A DNA stretch of 64,000 bases from Blastocystis sp. Blastoise (GCA_039096225.1 JBBPEB010000014.1:1747501-1811500), one strand, 5' to 3'. Positions 1-15,304 are shown, counted from the first letter of the stretch. A program made the numbers and translations. The notes: generated by a model not told the origin, from the sequence alone.

Positions 1-333
1 GTAGTATCCAATACAAATAATAGCAATCAAACTATTCTTCCTATTTCTCCTCATAGTTCATCTCATTCATCCTCTTCTACAACTAATACTGTATCTACTT
101 GTAATGATGCAATACTTAATACGTCTATTCTACAATCTTCTATAAATGATACACAACTTAATAATAATAATAATAATATCTCCGATAATAATAATAATAC
201 CCTTCATATTAATTCGTCAGATATGTCTATAGATATTGATTCTCAAAACAATCGTAGCATTCAATATAATAATGAATCACTTATAAAACATGCTACCATT
301 CAACAAAATCGAAATAGACAACATAGTTTCTAG
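1..333 (+). CDS. 3' end of an Asn/Ser/Thr-rich protein (partial)
   Basis: An open frame enters the window at base 1 and runs for 110 codons to TAG at 331-333. The peptide is rich in Ser, Thr and Asn, with short runs such as [13 protein letters not shown], and ends in a basic stretch (QQNRNRQHSF). No domain is visible, so no function is proposed. The composition and the NNNISDNNN pattern resemble the large gene at 27849-34195, but this may only reflect the shared (AAT)n bias of the genome. The 5' part lies outside the window. Confidence 0.7.
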   Translation, partial: VVSNTNNSNQTILPISPHSSSHSSSSTTNTVSTCNDAILNTSILQSSINDTQLNNNNNNISDNNNNTLHINSSDMSIDIDSQNNRSIQYNNESLIKHATIQQNRNRQHSF

Positions 334-787
334 TACAATACTCTTATAGTTATAGTTAGTTACAAATTTCATATATATTTTTTTTCTTATATTCTGTATT
401 ACTTATTCTTGTTTAATTGTTTTTGTTTTAAAACGGGGATACTTTTTGTTGTTATTATGCGCTTTATTATTTAATTGAAAATTAATTATTTTTTTGTTTT
501 GTTCTACTAAAACGTAAAAGAATAAATCGAAAAATAAATAACTATTTTGAAAACGAAATACACTTTTGTAATACATCAGAAATATTTTCATCAAATAAAA
601 ACGAAATTCGCATATAAACAGTATCTGTTAAAAATATTACTTATATATATATATACTTCTTATATCCCAGATACTGTTTGAGTAGAATGATTGGTTGAAT
701 AATATTCCCCTCCAAATGAAATGTCAATAAAAATATTGCTGAAATTCTATTTTTCTGAGCTTTTACTATTCTATATTATATACATAT
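334..787. other. Intergenic, AT-rich
   Basis: No coding region is recognised. The stretch contains poly-T and poly-A tracts and a short (TA)n at about 642-652. It presumably holds the 3' end of the preceding gene and the promoter of the coiled-coil gene. An open frame starting at 721 overlaps the chosen start at 788 in another frame and looks spurious. Confidence 0.6.
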
Positions 788-4080
<3,293 letters not shown>

Positions 4081-5508
4081 AAGTATATACATATATATTA
4101 TATTATTGTTAAAAACATAAACAATAGTTGTGTAGTTAAATATTTAATAGAAGACATCAGAACACAAACAAGACTTAAAACATCGTAAATTCCAAGACAA
4201 TAACTGAGATAAAAAAGAAGACTTAAATAAAGAAGCACCTTCTAAATAAAAACGTACATAAGCATATATATATATAAAACCACAGACAAAACAACCCCAC
4301 TTTATATATATATATATCATATAAAGAAATATGAAAAAACAAAAACAATACAAACAACAACCAAAGAAAAAGAAACAAATCTAATTTTTAAAAAGAACAG
4401 TCAAATATATATAAAATAATAAATATATTTTTTTTAAATAATAACAAATAGAAACAATATATAAAATATTAAAAAAGAATTGACATGTAGGAAAACATGA
4501 TCTAATAATTAAAAAGAATGATGTATTCGTAATTATATATATATATATAGAAAAGAACAAATTCTTAAGAAATAATATTAAATAAAATATTTAAAATTAT
4601 ATATATATAGGAACTATTAAAAAATGACTAAAATAGACATATGATTTAGCATTAAAAAAGAAGCTAGACCATATATATATATAGTATAATTGTTAAATAC
4701 AAAAAAAACTAAAGAATCTGAAAGGAAGCTATATATTATATATATTAAAAAGAAAAATTATTATTAATGTAAAATATATAGATAATATTTACTGCAGGAT
4801 AATAAAGAAAAGGAACTGAGATGTTTTATGACGTCAAATAAAATAGTAAAAAATATATATTAAAATATATATTTAAAAAATAAATTAAAAAATATAAATT
4901 TAAAAAATATATGTAATATAAAAAATTTTATAAATATATATTTAAATATAAAATAAAAAATGTTAAATATAGAAAATAGAATACAAGAAATGTAAAAGAA
5001 GGAAAGAAACAATTTAAAAAAAATAAATAAAATAAATCTATTTAAAAACCATATAAACAAAGTATATATGTTAAATAAAAGAAAAAAAAGTAATATATAT
5101 AATAAATGAAATGATATAATTGAATGAATGCGAATGAAGATTGATAATGTATATAAGTAAAAGAAAGATACAAAGCAATGACAAGCGGCAATAGTAAAAG
5201 ACGCGATAGTCAAAAACAAGCAGAATATTATAAAAATAGATATATATATATATATAAGATATGTATATATAATAAAAAAAGGATAAAAAGAGAAGTAGAG
5301 TTATTTGAAGTGAATAAGATAGAATTGCAGCATAAAACATTAATATTTGTCTTTATATGGAGTAACAAGATCATCTAAAGAAATAGCAATAGTAATATAT
5401 ATATAGTTAATATATAGAAACAATAAAGAAAGATAAAAATAAAAATTTCGTATTTATTGACTTTAAAATATAACTATTCTAATAAGTCACGATATATATA
5501 TATACTGT
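4081..5508. other. AT-rich intergenic region with one weak small ORF
   Basis: The region is mostly A-rich sequence with scattered short (TA)n blocks and no convincing gene. An open frame at 5178-5378 (+) begins MTSGNSKRRDSQKQAEYYKNR and later reads KRIKREVELFEVNKIELQHK. This looks more protein-like than the surroundings, but it is interrupted by an AT repeat and has no recognisable family. I would treat it as a possible small basic protein at most (confidence near 0.25). Confidence 0.5.
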
Positions 5509-6339
5509 TTAATTCGTTTCTTGCTGTTCATGTTCCTTATACGTTTTGTTCGCCTCACGTATCTTTTCCGTTAAATAATCGGTATCTGAAAGAGTACGAG
5601 TCAATTCTCCAGTAGACAAACCTGTAAGTAACATACCCATCAATTTATTCAGAGTGAGGCTACCTGCGTCATTCATCTGATTGAAAATGGATTGCACGTG
5701 ACCGTATAAACGCTCGCCGAAATAATTGGTTACCTCTTCTGGGGACATAGATTCAATTTCATTTGATATCTATATATATATATATATATATATAAAGATG
5801 AAAGAAAATGATTTTAAAAATCTAAAAATTAATATATATGTATATATATACAGTTGGAGTTTGTATTTCTTCAGCAGCCGTTTCATTGTGTTCCACGGGT
5901 GAGGAGATCATCTTATAGTCACGTGGCTCCTGAGGATTAGTGTTGTTTCCGTTATCTTGTTGGAGTGCGTCATGATTCTGATAATAACGGCCTCTATTGT
6001 GATAACGATTATTATTATTATAGTAATTATTATTATTACTACGATTATTATTACTATTATTATGGTAGTTATTATTATTATTGCGATAATTATTACTGTA
6101 TCTGTTTCTATTATTGTTACCATAACGATTATATTGCATATTATTATTATTATTATTGTCTACATTATTATTATTGTCTACATTATTATTATTGTCTACA
6201 TTATTATTATTAGTAGTAGCACTATTGTTATTATAGTCATTATTCTGATCATTTCGAGTGTATCGTCTGTTATTATTCTGATAATTACGATTATAATTGC
6301 GGTTATTGTTACGATAATTATTGTAGTTTCTATTATTTC

Positions 6340-6414
<75 letters not shown>

Positions 6415-7146
6415 TATTATTATTATTACCATTATTATTATTATTATTATAAGGTACGTTCACATACATCATGCCCATAGAGTTATTGTTCATATTTTGT
6501 ATATAGGCCTCTTCGTTTCTTCCTTCTACAGATACTACATTATTACTATTATTACTATTACTATTATTATTATTATTAGTAATTATATCGGATGTTCCAT
6601 TTGTATTGTTAGTTATAATTCCCGCGGGACTGGAGGGAGAAGTAGTAGTAGTAGTAGCTGTATTGTTTGGTATATTATTATTCATATATATTGGTGATTG
6701 TACATTAACAAGAGGGTTTTGAATAGAAGGTGTGACAGCTCCAGGTATATAAGAAGGATTAGTATATAATAGAGGAGCAGAAGGAGAAGTAGAGACAGCA
6801 TTGGTAGAAAGAGGTGTTGATGTAGTATATTGATAGGGAGTGAAGGAAACAGGATAAGAATAAGGATATTGAGGAAGAGAAGAATAGAAAGACTGGTAAG
6901 AAGCGTTGTAACTAGATATATATAGATATATAGAGATATATATAGATATATATAGATATAATAATAATAAATAAATAAATCTACTATCTATATATACCGT
7001 GGTGCGGGATACATACCTCCAAAAACGGAGGGCATGCCGTTGGCGGTAGTGGGAGTGGCGGGAACCGTGAAGAGGGTATTTGCATAATATTGAGGTCTAG
7101 ACTCCTATTTATAGAGATATTATTATATATATATATATTGATAGAC

Positions 7147-7183
<37 letters not shown>

Positions 7184-7189
7184 ATAGAC

Positions 7190-7242
<53 letters not shown>

Positions 7243-9116
7243 GAACAACATATAATTGTTTTTTACTATATATAAATATTTATATCTAAATATAGATACC
7301 TTTTTGGTCCAGAAAGATACGTACATCGGACGATCACGAATCATCATTCCATTGGTCGCTTCCATCGCAGCACGTGCGACATCACTATCTTCATAACAGA
7401 CAAATGCAATTCCATTTTTATTTCCTTGTTTATCTAGAGGGATATGAAGAGATAGAATTGTACCAAAAGGTTTAAATATTTGTTCTAATTCTTCTTCTGT
7501 TACTTCATCATCGAGATGTTTTATATATCTATATATATATATAGATATACAGGGAAGATATAGAGATATAAAAAAAGATATATTGAGATATAAAAACGAT
7601 ATATTGAGATATAAAAAAGATATATTGAGATAAAAATAAAGATAAGATCAAAATGAGATCAAAATAAGATATAATAATATATATTGTGATATAAATAAGA
7701 TAATATAATATATATTGTGATATAAATAAGATAATATATAAATAATACTTTAAAATAATCAATAAGAATATATTGAAATCCAAAAAATGAATAAAACAAT
7801 TCAAAATCACAAAAAAAAAATAATCAATAAAACAGTATTTCTAATTCACTTATACATTCACAATATATAACATTTATATAAAATTAAAAACATTATTAAT
7901 ACTATCAATATAAAAAAGAAACTAACAAGAAAAATGATATATATATATATATATAAATTCTTTCCTTTCCAATTAATTTCTTTCTTTTCGTCTTCTTTAC
8001 GTTTTTCACTTTCTTGTTGTTGGGCACGTTCACGAGCATTAAGGAATTGACAAACATGTAATGTAGAAACGCAATCATGTCCTTCACTATCTTTACCTGC
8101 AGGTACCTAAATGTATGCAAGTTTAAAATATAAAATAATTAATTAATTTAATACAAAAAAAAACAATTATGAAAAAATATATATCTAAATTTAAAATTCA
8201 AGATACTTGTTTATTATCAAATAACTCAATAGCTTTTACAGCTTCTTCGTGAGTTTCAAAATTTATAAAACCAACACATGTTAAAACACCATCTTCATTT
8301 TGTAAAGCGTTATTATTACGGCAAGCACTACTAGATATTTTGCCAGCTTCTGAGAAAAAGAACTATGTAGAAATTAATATTATTTATTGATTCTAAAAGT
8401 TTAAAAAAAAACATTATTACTAAAGTATAATTAAATAAAATAAATACGCATAAATCATCACTTGTCCAAGAAGCAGGAATGTTTTGAATATATAAATTAG
8501 TCCATGAATTAGCTTTGTCAACTTGTTTAGGTGAATAGTGTTCAATTTGAATAATAGAGCAATCAATTTCTGTGTTATTCAGTTTATCAAGGGCATTTTC
8601 AGCAGATTCTTCACTTTCAAATTGAACAAAACCATAACCAAGAGAATTATTATCAGAATCTGTAGCTACTTTGCAACTAATAATAGAACCATATGTAGAG
8701 AAGAGTTCTTGTAAACGTTTTCCATCAACCGAAGAAGGTATATTCTTAATATATAAATTTCCTATGCCATTTTGTAATAACGACTTATCTTCTACACTCC
8801 ACATAAGTCTATATTGTTTACCATTAATTTCACAGAAATTTTTGGTATTTAGAATCATTTCTGCATCTTCAACAGTAAAAAAGTTGAGGAATCCGTAACT
8901 AAAAACAATTATATATAAATAAATCAATTAAAGATAGCATATAGATGTTTTGGATAAAATAATATACCAGAATGACTGAGAAGTAGAAGCATTTCTGCAA
9001 ATTCGGACAGATATAAGAGAAACAAATTGTTGAAAAAAAGCAAGCAATTCTTGTTCTGTAGTATTTTCAGCTAAGTTGCCAATGTAAAGAGTTGGCGTGC
9101 GTTTTGTGTTATTCAT
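5509..9116 (-). CDS. PABPC1: Poly(A)-binding protein, 4 RRMs plus MLLE domain
   Basis: Cytoplasmic poly(A)-binding protein, which binds mRNA poly(A) tails and recruits translation and deadenylation factors. Eight exons: 8968-9116, 8448-8898, 8207-8362, 7955-8106, 7300-7528, 6998-7104, 5852-6911 and 5509-5769, giving 854 residues. RRM1 (TLYIGNLAENTTEQEL, CYGFLNF) is at about 9-85, RRM2 (NLYIKNIPSS, GYGFVQFES) at about 97-172 and RRM3 at about 186-260. RRM4 (KHLDDEVTEEEL, IAFVCYED) starts near residue 301. The C-terminal MLLE domain (FGERLYGHVQ, KLMGMLLTGLS) lies in the last exon. The linker between RRM4 and MLLE is Pro/Tyr-rich and then an unusually long Asn-rich tract encoded by (AAT)n. Intron 4 (7529-7954) lacks a GT donor (see findings). 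The symbol follows the family name only. Confidence 0.96.
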
Positions 9117-9532
9117 ATTGTCTAGATGGGAATAAATTAGAATGGAATGTTTTGCAAAACGTTGAGAAATATATAAAATATAATAATAAAAAGAGAAGAA
9201 GAGTAGACAAAGAACTAATCATAATAACTTACAATATTGATCTTATATAAACAGAAAATCAATTAAAAACATAATATACGTATTCTATTTGTAATTAATG
9301 ATTCTCCTATATAGAGAAGAGTTTAAAAATTACTTTTAAAAAACGTGAAAAATTGCAAGTGTTGATTTAATTTCTCAGAAAAAAAAGTAAATTTTTTTAA
9401 AGTTACACCTTATATAAGGCTTTGGATACAATTAAATGTTACACTTGGAACCAAACACATAATGATGCAACATGTTTCATGGTTAATTACCGAAAATGGC
9501 GTCATTCTGTTAAGATTTTCATGAGGGAAATA
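9117..9532. other. Intergenic, PABP upstream region
   Basis: This is the upstream region of PABP (minus strand), ending at the TA target dinucleotide (9531-9532) of the transposon. No coding sequence is seen. An AT-rich 5' leader and a poly-A/T block near 9380-9410 are present. Confidence 0.6.
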
Positions 9533-9557
9533 CAATCAGTGCCAAAACCTGACAACC
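9533..9557 (+). repeat. Left terminal inverted repeat
   Basis: 25 bases starting CAATCAGTGCCAAAACC. The reverse complement matches 10934-10958 without mismatch. Confidence 0.96.
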
Positions 9558-9761
9558 CTTATCGTTTTCAATAGTTACGGGGAATTTTTTGACGCGGTTT
9601 TTTTTGTTTGAATTGTAATAACATGTAGAATATATTCTAGAAATTTCTAGAATATATAATTAGTGGTTTTGGAAAAACAGAAATTTTAATTGGAACACAA
9701 TTACTCTGAGACCTTTTTTAACCCTTTAAAAATAGTTTTATTCTTTAAAAATAAGTTGTGT

Positions 9762-10775
9762 ATGGGTAAATACGTCGTTATAACTGAAAGAGAGTTTAGA
9801 AAGATGATAAGAGACGGGTACACGGATGAACAGATTGCCATTCATTTTCATTGTTCGCTTAGAACTGTTGCCCGTAGAAGGTCCCAATACAATATGTCCA
9901 AGTCAACTAAGAAAGGTGGAAGACCACAAGTTTTAACTCCTTCTAATTTACGAGAAATCAATAATATTGTCCCAAAAAGCTCTGAGAACTCTAGCGTTTT
10001 ATTGGATATCTTCCAAAAGAAAACCGGTACTCATGTCTCAAAAAGGTCCTTTATTAGAGGACTCCATGCTGTTGGTTACGTCGCCAAAAAGAAGCTTCAT
10101 AAACCACTCATATCGGAGAAAAATAGAAAAGTCCGATTGGATTGGTGTTTAAAATACCGAAATATGCCAATAAGTTTCTGGGAAAACGTCCTCTGGTCTG
10201 ACGAGTGTTCTATTAGAACACATCAATCAACCTTTCAAGAATACTATTGGAAGAAACCTGGTTCTCCAAATAAGCCGTCAGAAATCATTCCAACCATGAA
10301 AAACGATGGAAAATCGATTATGATTTGGGGATGTATGACGCAACATGGTGCTGGTCAAATGGAGGTCCTTGATGGTCATGTGACATCATTAAAGTATGGA
10401 GAAACTCTTGGTCGAACTCTTCCGTCAACCGTGGAAAAATTGCAAATTGACCCCAAAACTATGGTATTCCAACAGGATAATGCTCCTATTCACAAGTCAA
10501 AAAAGATGAATAGTTTCTTTAAAACTGCTCAACTTACAGTGATTGATTGGCCTCCACAGTCCCCAGACCTTAATCCCATTGAACATCTTTGGGTCTATAT
10601 TAAAAGAAGATTACAAAGAAATTCCCATTGCGGATATACTTTGAGTCAACTAAAGGTCGAAGTTGACAAGATATGGAGGTCAATACCTGTAAATGTATGT
10701 GAAAGGCTTGTTTTATCAATGCCGAAAAGAATTGAGGCAGTAATAGCCAATAATGGTGGATTTACAAGATATTAA
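9762..10775 (+). CDS. Tc1/mariner transposase (DD34E)
   Basis: Cut-and-paste transposase of 337 residues from the ATG at 9762 (MGKYVVITEREF); the frame is open further upstream but without ATG. The N-terminal part is a helix-turn-helix DNA-binding region (GYTDEQIAIHFHCSLRTVARR) followed by a GRP linker motif (KGGRPQVLT) and a second HTH. The catalytic DDE domain is complete: WSDECSI for the first Asp, QQDNAPIH for the second, and SPDLNPIEHLW for the Glu. There are 34 residues between the last two, so the class is DD34E. There are no frameshifts or stops and the length is normal for the family, so the element is potentially autonomous. Confidence 0.97.
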   Translation: MGKYVVITEREFRKMIRDGYTDEQIAIHFHCSLRTVARRRSQYNMSKSTKKGGRPQVLTPSNLREINNIVPKSSENSSVLLDIFQKKTGTHVSKRSFIRGLHAVGYVAKKKLHKPLISEKNRKVRLDWCLKYRNMPISFWENVLWSDECSIRTHQSTFQEYYWKKPGSPNKPSEIIPTMKNDGKSIMIWGCMTQHGAGQMEVLDGHVTSLKYGETLGRTLPSTVEKLQIDPKTMVFQQDNAPIHKSKKMNSFFKTAQLTVIDWPPQSPDLNPIEHLWVYIKRRLQRNSHCGYTLSQLKVEVDKIWRSIPVNVCERLVLSMPKRIEAVIANNGGFTRY

Positions 10776-10933
10776 TATTTGTGTTTCAATTCAAAAAAAT
10801 GGTTTTTTAAATTTTTTTCCATGACGCTTATTTGTTTTGTTTCCCTGTTTTAATAGTCAATACAACCTTTGATGACAAATGACTTAATAAAAAAAAAACA
10901 AAGAAAAACTCGCCAGTTTAAAAAAAAAACCGA

Positions 10934-10958
10934 GGTTGTCAGGTTTTGGCACTGATTG
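10934..10958 (-). repeat. Right terminal inverted repeat
   Basis: 25 bases ending GGCACTGATTG, followed by TA. Perfect inverted copy of the left end. Confidence 0.96.
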
Positions 10959-10960
10959 TA

Positions 10961-12861
10961 ATAAAAAAGCATGAAAACTTTTTAAAACCGCTGCCCGAAG
11001 AGGAATACGGCATTTCCAGTAAAATTATAAACATCGTGGAGAGACAATAATTGTAAAATTTCTCATTTTATTGGTTGGTCGAATGGGATGTTTCTAAAAT
11101 AAGTGAAGAATTGGTTAATTTATAATATTTGTTACTGGTCTTTTTCAAATGATGAAGGGATTTTTAAATATTATTTCATGCAGAACTTAAAAAGTACACT
11201 TGTCTTCTGTATTTATAGAATCTCATTACATCTTTTACAGAATTTCATAATAATATATTCAATAAGGAGATCATTTCTGACAAAATGGAAAAAATAACAG
11301 CATATACTCAATCCTACATCCTTGTCAATTTCAAATGATGATTGGTGCCGAATATCGTAGTGTCCTAAGCAATTTTATTTTACAAAATAATAACTGGAAA
11401 TATCTCGTAATAGGAGATTATTAACATTAGACACATCCTTTGACAATTAGATCCTTTGAGCAATAGAACTGGATAGAATCCTTTGTAAATCGCAAGAAAT
11501 ATCAAGAAATAAATAAAATAAAAATTATTAAATATGTTTTTTTCTCATTAAGGACAGTATAGTTTTCTTAATATTAATATCTTAAGATAAGCATGCCAAT
11601 AAGAAGATTAAATAAGCAAGTAGAAAAATAGGCAAGGTGTTACTGTAACCTTTCTTTTTCTGAACAAGAAGACGGTCACCAGCAGGCAATTAATGTACTA
11701 TCAATACAATACAATAATGATTATAACTTCAAAAAAAGAACTATTTCTTTATAGGTCTAGTTTTATAAAAAATAGACGCACTCCATAAACTAGTGATTTG
11801 TTTTGTTATTAAAAAGTCCGATACCAAACCCAAACAATGGTGTTTCCCCATATCTTTTTTAAGCCACGAAAAAAAAATTGTGACGCCCTTTGCCTATCCA
11901 ATCATTTCGAGATTTTCAATAGAAACACTCATTTATAGGCCCTTAATATATATTTTACAATTGAAATTTTTGGTATTGAAAGAAGTAATACCCACTTTTT
12001 ATTATATATACTTTGTAATACAAATGACGCATCTTCTTTCATATACTATTAAACAAATGAAATTTTAAAAAAGCAAATGAAATAAACGTTCAGTATATTT
12101 GTTTTGTTTTTTTGATGTCAAGCTTTTTAAAAATGTTTATATTATTCTAATGAGTATGCTAGCATTAACTTGTCTCTATAGATACTTTAGTAATAACTTA
12201 TCTCAAGAAAATCTGACTCTTTTAACGTGGAATTACTTGTCCATACAAGTTGAGTTTCATCATTTAAATGTTTCCAAATGATTTCCTTGTAGTCTTAGTA
12301 CAATTTATGTATAGTAAATAATTCAGTATGATAGAATCTATTTCACAAATGCTATGAAAACACAAATAAAACCAAAGATTCATAAGAAACAAACAAGCTA
12401 TTCATTTTAAGACACTATTCTTGACCATAAATTAAAGACTTCTATTGTTATCTCCTTTGTATTAAAACAGGTTTCTTATTACATCATATGCAGAGTTATT
12501 GTCATAGTAATACCTATAACCCATATTCTCCTTAGTTTTTACTCTTTTTGAAAACATGAAAAACACATCATTACCTTCGGTAATTCATTCATGTATGTTT
12601 ATTTAACTGTCAACTTTAAGAAACGCTTTTTAATAATAAAATCTAAAAAAATAAATTGATTCTATTCATTCGTTGAAAAATGAAAGACTAACTGAAATTT
12701 TTAGGATTGCTTTTACGAAATGACAAAAAAAATGAGTTTTTTATTATGTTAAGTATATTTCATTATGTTGCATACCCACAATAAGTGGAAATGAGAATCA
12801 AATTAAGATAAAAAATATTTATTATAACATCAAAACAACTTATATAAGCTATAAAGTCGAA
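10961..12861. other. 1.9-kb gene-free region
   Basis: No coding region is recognised on either strand; the short frames at 11103, 11793 and 12099 lack codon structure or motifs. Compared with other intergenic DNA here, it has few (AT)n or (ATT)n tracts and a more even base mix, which hints at old decayed inserted sequence. No second transposon end or terminal repeat was found. Confidence 0.55.
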
Positions 12862-13325
12862 TTAATCTATCTTTTTGTATGTTTCTGCTATTTCCCTTAA
12901 AGGAATGACTTTTTTTGTGACATCATCTAATTTATTATACTGTTTATCTATCAAGTATTTTAATCCAAATTTGGGATCTGTCTTCGAAAGGTTGATTCGT
13001 TGTTGTAGAATATAAGCCATATTAATCATTAGTTTTCGTTCACCACCTTGTCCTGTTTCTTGGGCTATATTTAATAAATGCAAACAAGCAATTCCAGATT
13101 CAATCTTTGAATTGATTATAGAATTATTTGTCAAATTTATGTTTCTATGAAATGCTTTTGATGCTTCTCGTTTGATGAATTGTTTAGTTATGGTTCTAGG
13201 TTCACGATTTGCTGCTCGAAGAATCTGTTTATATCTAAAGAATAAAAACAATGTATAAAAATGATTAACAACCTATATATAGTATCATACAATAGCCTGA
13301 TTTCAACAGAATTTAAAAGAGACAT
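12862..13325 (-). CDS. LYR-motif (Complex1_LYR) mitochondrial assembly-type protein
   Basis: Two exons, 13291-13325 and 12862-13234, joined through a canonical GTATGA...TTTAG intron, give 135 residues. The junction creates RLLYKQILRAA, the expected LYR-type motif (here LYK) at the start of helix 1. It is followed by Arg/Lys-rich helices (KQFIKREASKAFHRN) and a C-terminal extension. LYR proteins are small mitochondrial adaptors for iron-sulfur or respiratory complex assembly, usually working with acyl carrier protein. The particular member (LYRM7/MZM1, FMC1 or another) cannot be decided from sequence alone. TAA at 12862-12864. Confidence 0.75.
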
Positions 13326-13499
13326 TTATGAACAAATAATGAATATTATTTAATTTTTTTATGGAATACCTTTCATCAATATTTGGGAAATCTACGAAAA
13401 ATATTCAAAAATATATTTTTGTATGTAATATAAGTATGTGTTTATTTTACAATGTTATGTATGCTATAGAGATCATAAAAATATAAGTGGAAGTAAATT

Positions 13500-14843
13500 A
13501 TGAAACGACAGTATATTGTTCTATCTGATGATGAAGATGAGAATGATGTGAAAAAAATAAGGGATGATGAGGATGAAGAATATGATGAGAAAACAAGTAT
13601 TTCTCAACCAACATTTGAAGTATTTTTCGAATATTTTAATAAAATTATCATTGTTTGTATTTTTTTATTATGTAAAGAGCGTATTCAATATATCGGAGCA
13701 GCAAAGGTCAGATATTGAAATCGAATTAGTTAATTCTGATGCTTTAATAGCGTTTCATGTTCTTAAATCACAGTATCCTAATGATAAGAATATAGTATGA
13801 ATATAATTTAATAAATTATATGTTCTATATGTAATAGAAAGGATTTGATAATACAATTTTGCCTCCATTCCCAGTTGTTTTTCTACATCAATTATATACA
13901 ACATTGGAAAACAAACAATTTATTGATTCTGAGGTTGATCGTTTGTCTCATCTTGGAATAATAAAGAAATTTGTATATAACAGTCATGAAGATGAATATT
14001 TATTATGTTTATGTGAAGATTACTTAGAATTTATACGTGAAACTATTTATCCGCGAATACCCACAAAATTTATTTCTTCTTTTTTATATTATTTAACTAC
14101 ACAGAATACTTATTATTATATTACTCCTCTACAATTATGCCTAAAGTGTCAATTAGAGAAATCAGACCAAGAACAGTTTTGCAAGTATTTATTGAACATT
14201 CTATGATTATTCATATGAAACTTTGTTATTTTTAAAGAAATATATATTTTTATATTTAATTATGTAATTTTATTGATTGATCATTATTGTAATACTTCTC
14301 TAGAATACTGTTTGAAAATGGACTGATAAACCGAAAAATAACCAATTCTGAAATTTTATATTTTAATACATATCCAAAAGTATTATATATATATATATAT
14401 GTGCTGAAATGTTTTATTTTGGATTTATATATGATATATATTTTCATAATATTTTTTAAATTTTAGATTTATTAATATATATAATATATTTTCATAATAT
14501 TTCATTTTATTAATATATATACTCTATATTTTCATAATTTTTAATTTTAGATTTATAAAAATCTATAATATTATAGTTTATTTAATCTATACATACTGTT
14601 TTATATACTCTATTATATATATAGATGGGTTCTTTTTATAAATGTATTTCAATAGGAAGAGAAGAAGTATTAAAAATATTAAAACATTCCAAATCGATGA
14701 TGACAAAAGATGTTTTTCTATCTAAAAAAACGAATCGTCTTCCTTATGGATCACTATTTCATTTTCGAGATATGATGGGTCGAGGAAGTATTCTTTGTAA
14801 AACATCACCAAATAAAGAAATAGTTCTTTATATAAATTCATAG
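13500..14843 (+). CDS. STK19: STK19 family winged-helix protein
   Basis: Five exons (13500-13619, 13678-13794, 13838-14184, 14304-14379, 14625-14843) encode 292 residues. Family landmarks appear in order. There is an acidic basic-patch N-terminus (LSDDEDEND), then LPPFPVVFLHQLYTTLENKQ, corresponding to the vertebrate HQLY segment. Next come LGIIKKF and CEDYLEFIR (the TEDY region), and finally REEVLKILKHSKSM followed by FHFRDMMGRGSI, matching the HVHDLIG region. STK19 was once called a kinase but is a tandem winged-helix DNA-binding protein acting in transcription-coupled repair; no kinase motif is present here. The frame closes correctly across all four introns, all GT-AG. Confidence 0.88.
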
Positions 14844-14966
14844 ATTGATAGACTTGCTGTTACATGATCTTTGTAAATAGTTTTGTTAGTATCTTGATCT
14901 TTTTAATTATTCAAAATGAAAAGATAAATGAACAAAACTCTATAATTCAAATTATATGTGCATATC

Positions 14967-15137
14967 CTACTGTTTTGTTGAAGATTGGCTCTGTCTTTCT
15001 TGTAATCTTTTCTGTATTTCTTTTTCAATTTTTACACTTTCATCTTTTTTTTGATCTCGAGAGGTAGAGTACATATATCCACTAATAAAACCAATTCCAA
15101 TAATTCCTGCAAGTATGTTAACAAGTTGTTCCTTCAT
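14967..15137 (-). CDS. Small single-pass membrane protein, hypothetical
   Basis: A 56-residue frame from ATG at 15137 (MKEQLVNILAGIIGIGFISGY) to TAG at 14967. The first 21 residues hold a Gly/Ile-rich hydrophobic helix, followed by a charged Lys/Glu/Gln tail (SVKIEKEIQKRLQERQ). This organisation is common for small mitochondrial inner-membrane or ER proteins, but I do not recognise a family. It lies convergent to STK19 and divergent from RPP40 with little space, which supports a real compact gene. Confidence 0.5.
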   Translation of the reverse strand: MKEQLVNILAGIIGIGFISGYMYSTSRDQKKDESVKIEKEIQKRLQERQSQSSTKQ

Positions 15138-15304
15138 TGACGATGAAACTAAAGCAATTATCAATTAATATATAATTTGAATAAAGAAGAAATAATTGTT
15201 TTATTACAATTCTGGTTTTCTTCTTGTTTTTACTTGCAATAATTGATTTTTCCTGGAAATCAAGCTATAAAAGAAAATTTCAAAAGTCTCACAAACTCTT
15301 TTCT

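Larger units (their letters stand above)
9533..10958 (+). mobile_element. Intact Tc1/mariner-type transposon
   Basis: A 1426-bp element flanked by TA on both sides (9531-9532 and 10959-10960), the target-site duplication expected for this superfamily. Perfect 25-bp terminal inverted repeats lie at 9533-9557 and 10934-10958. They begin CAATCAGTGCC, which contains the CAGTG core typical of Tc1 ends. It encloses one uninterrupted transposase gene. Base composition is less AT-extreme and free of the (AT)n and (ATT)n tracts common around it, which suggests a fairly recent arrival. Confidence 0.97.

Noticed and set aside
4860-5340. Hydrophobic Phe/Ile/Tyr-rich ORFs on the minus strand
   Set aside because: These are by-products of A-rich plus-strand sequence; no start context, domain or splice pattern.
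5178-5378. 66-codon ORF beginning MTSGNSKRRDSQKQAEYYKN
   Set aside because: Kept only as a remark in the intergenic entry: basic and somewhat protein-like, but it reads through an AT repeat and matches no family I know.
11103-12281. Small ORFs in the gene-free region after the transposon
   Set aside because: No motifs, no splice partners, and composition typical of chance frames.
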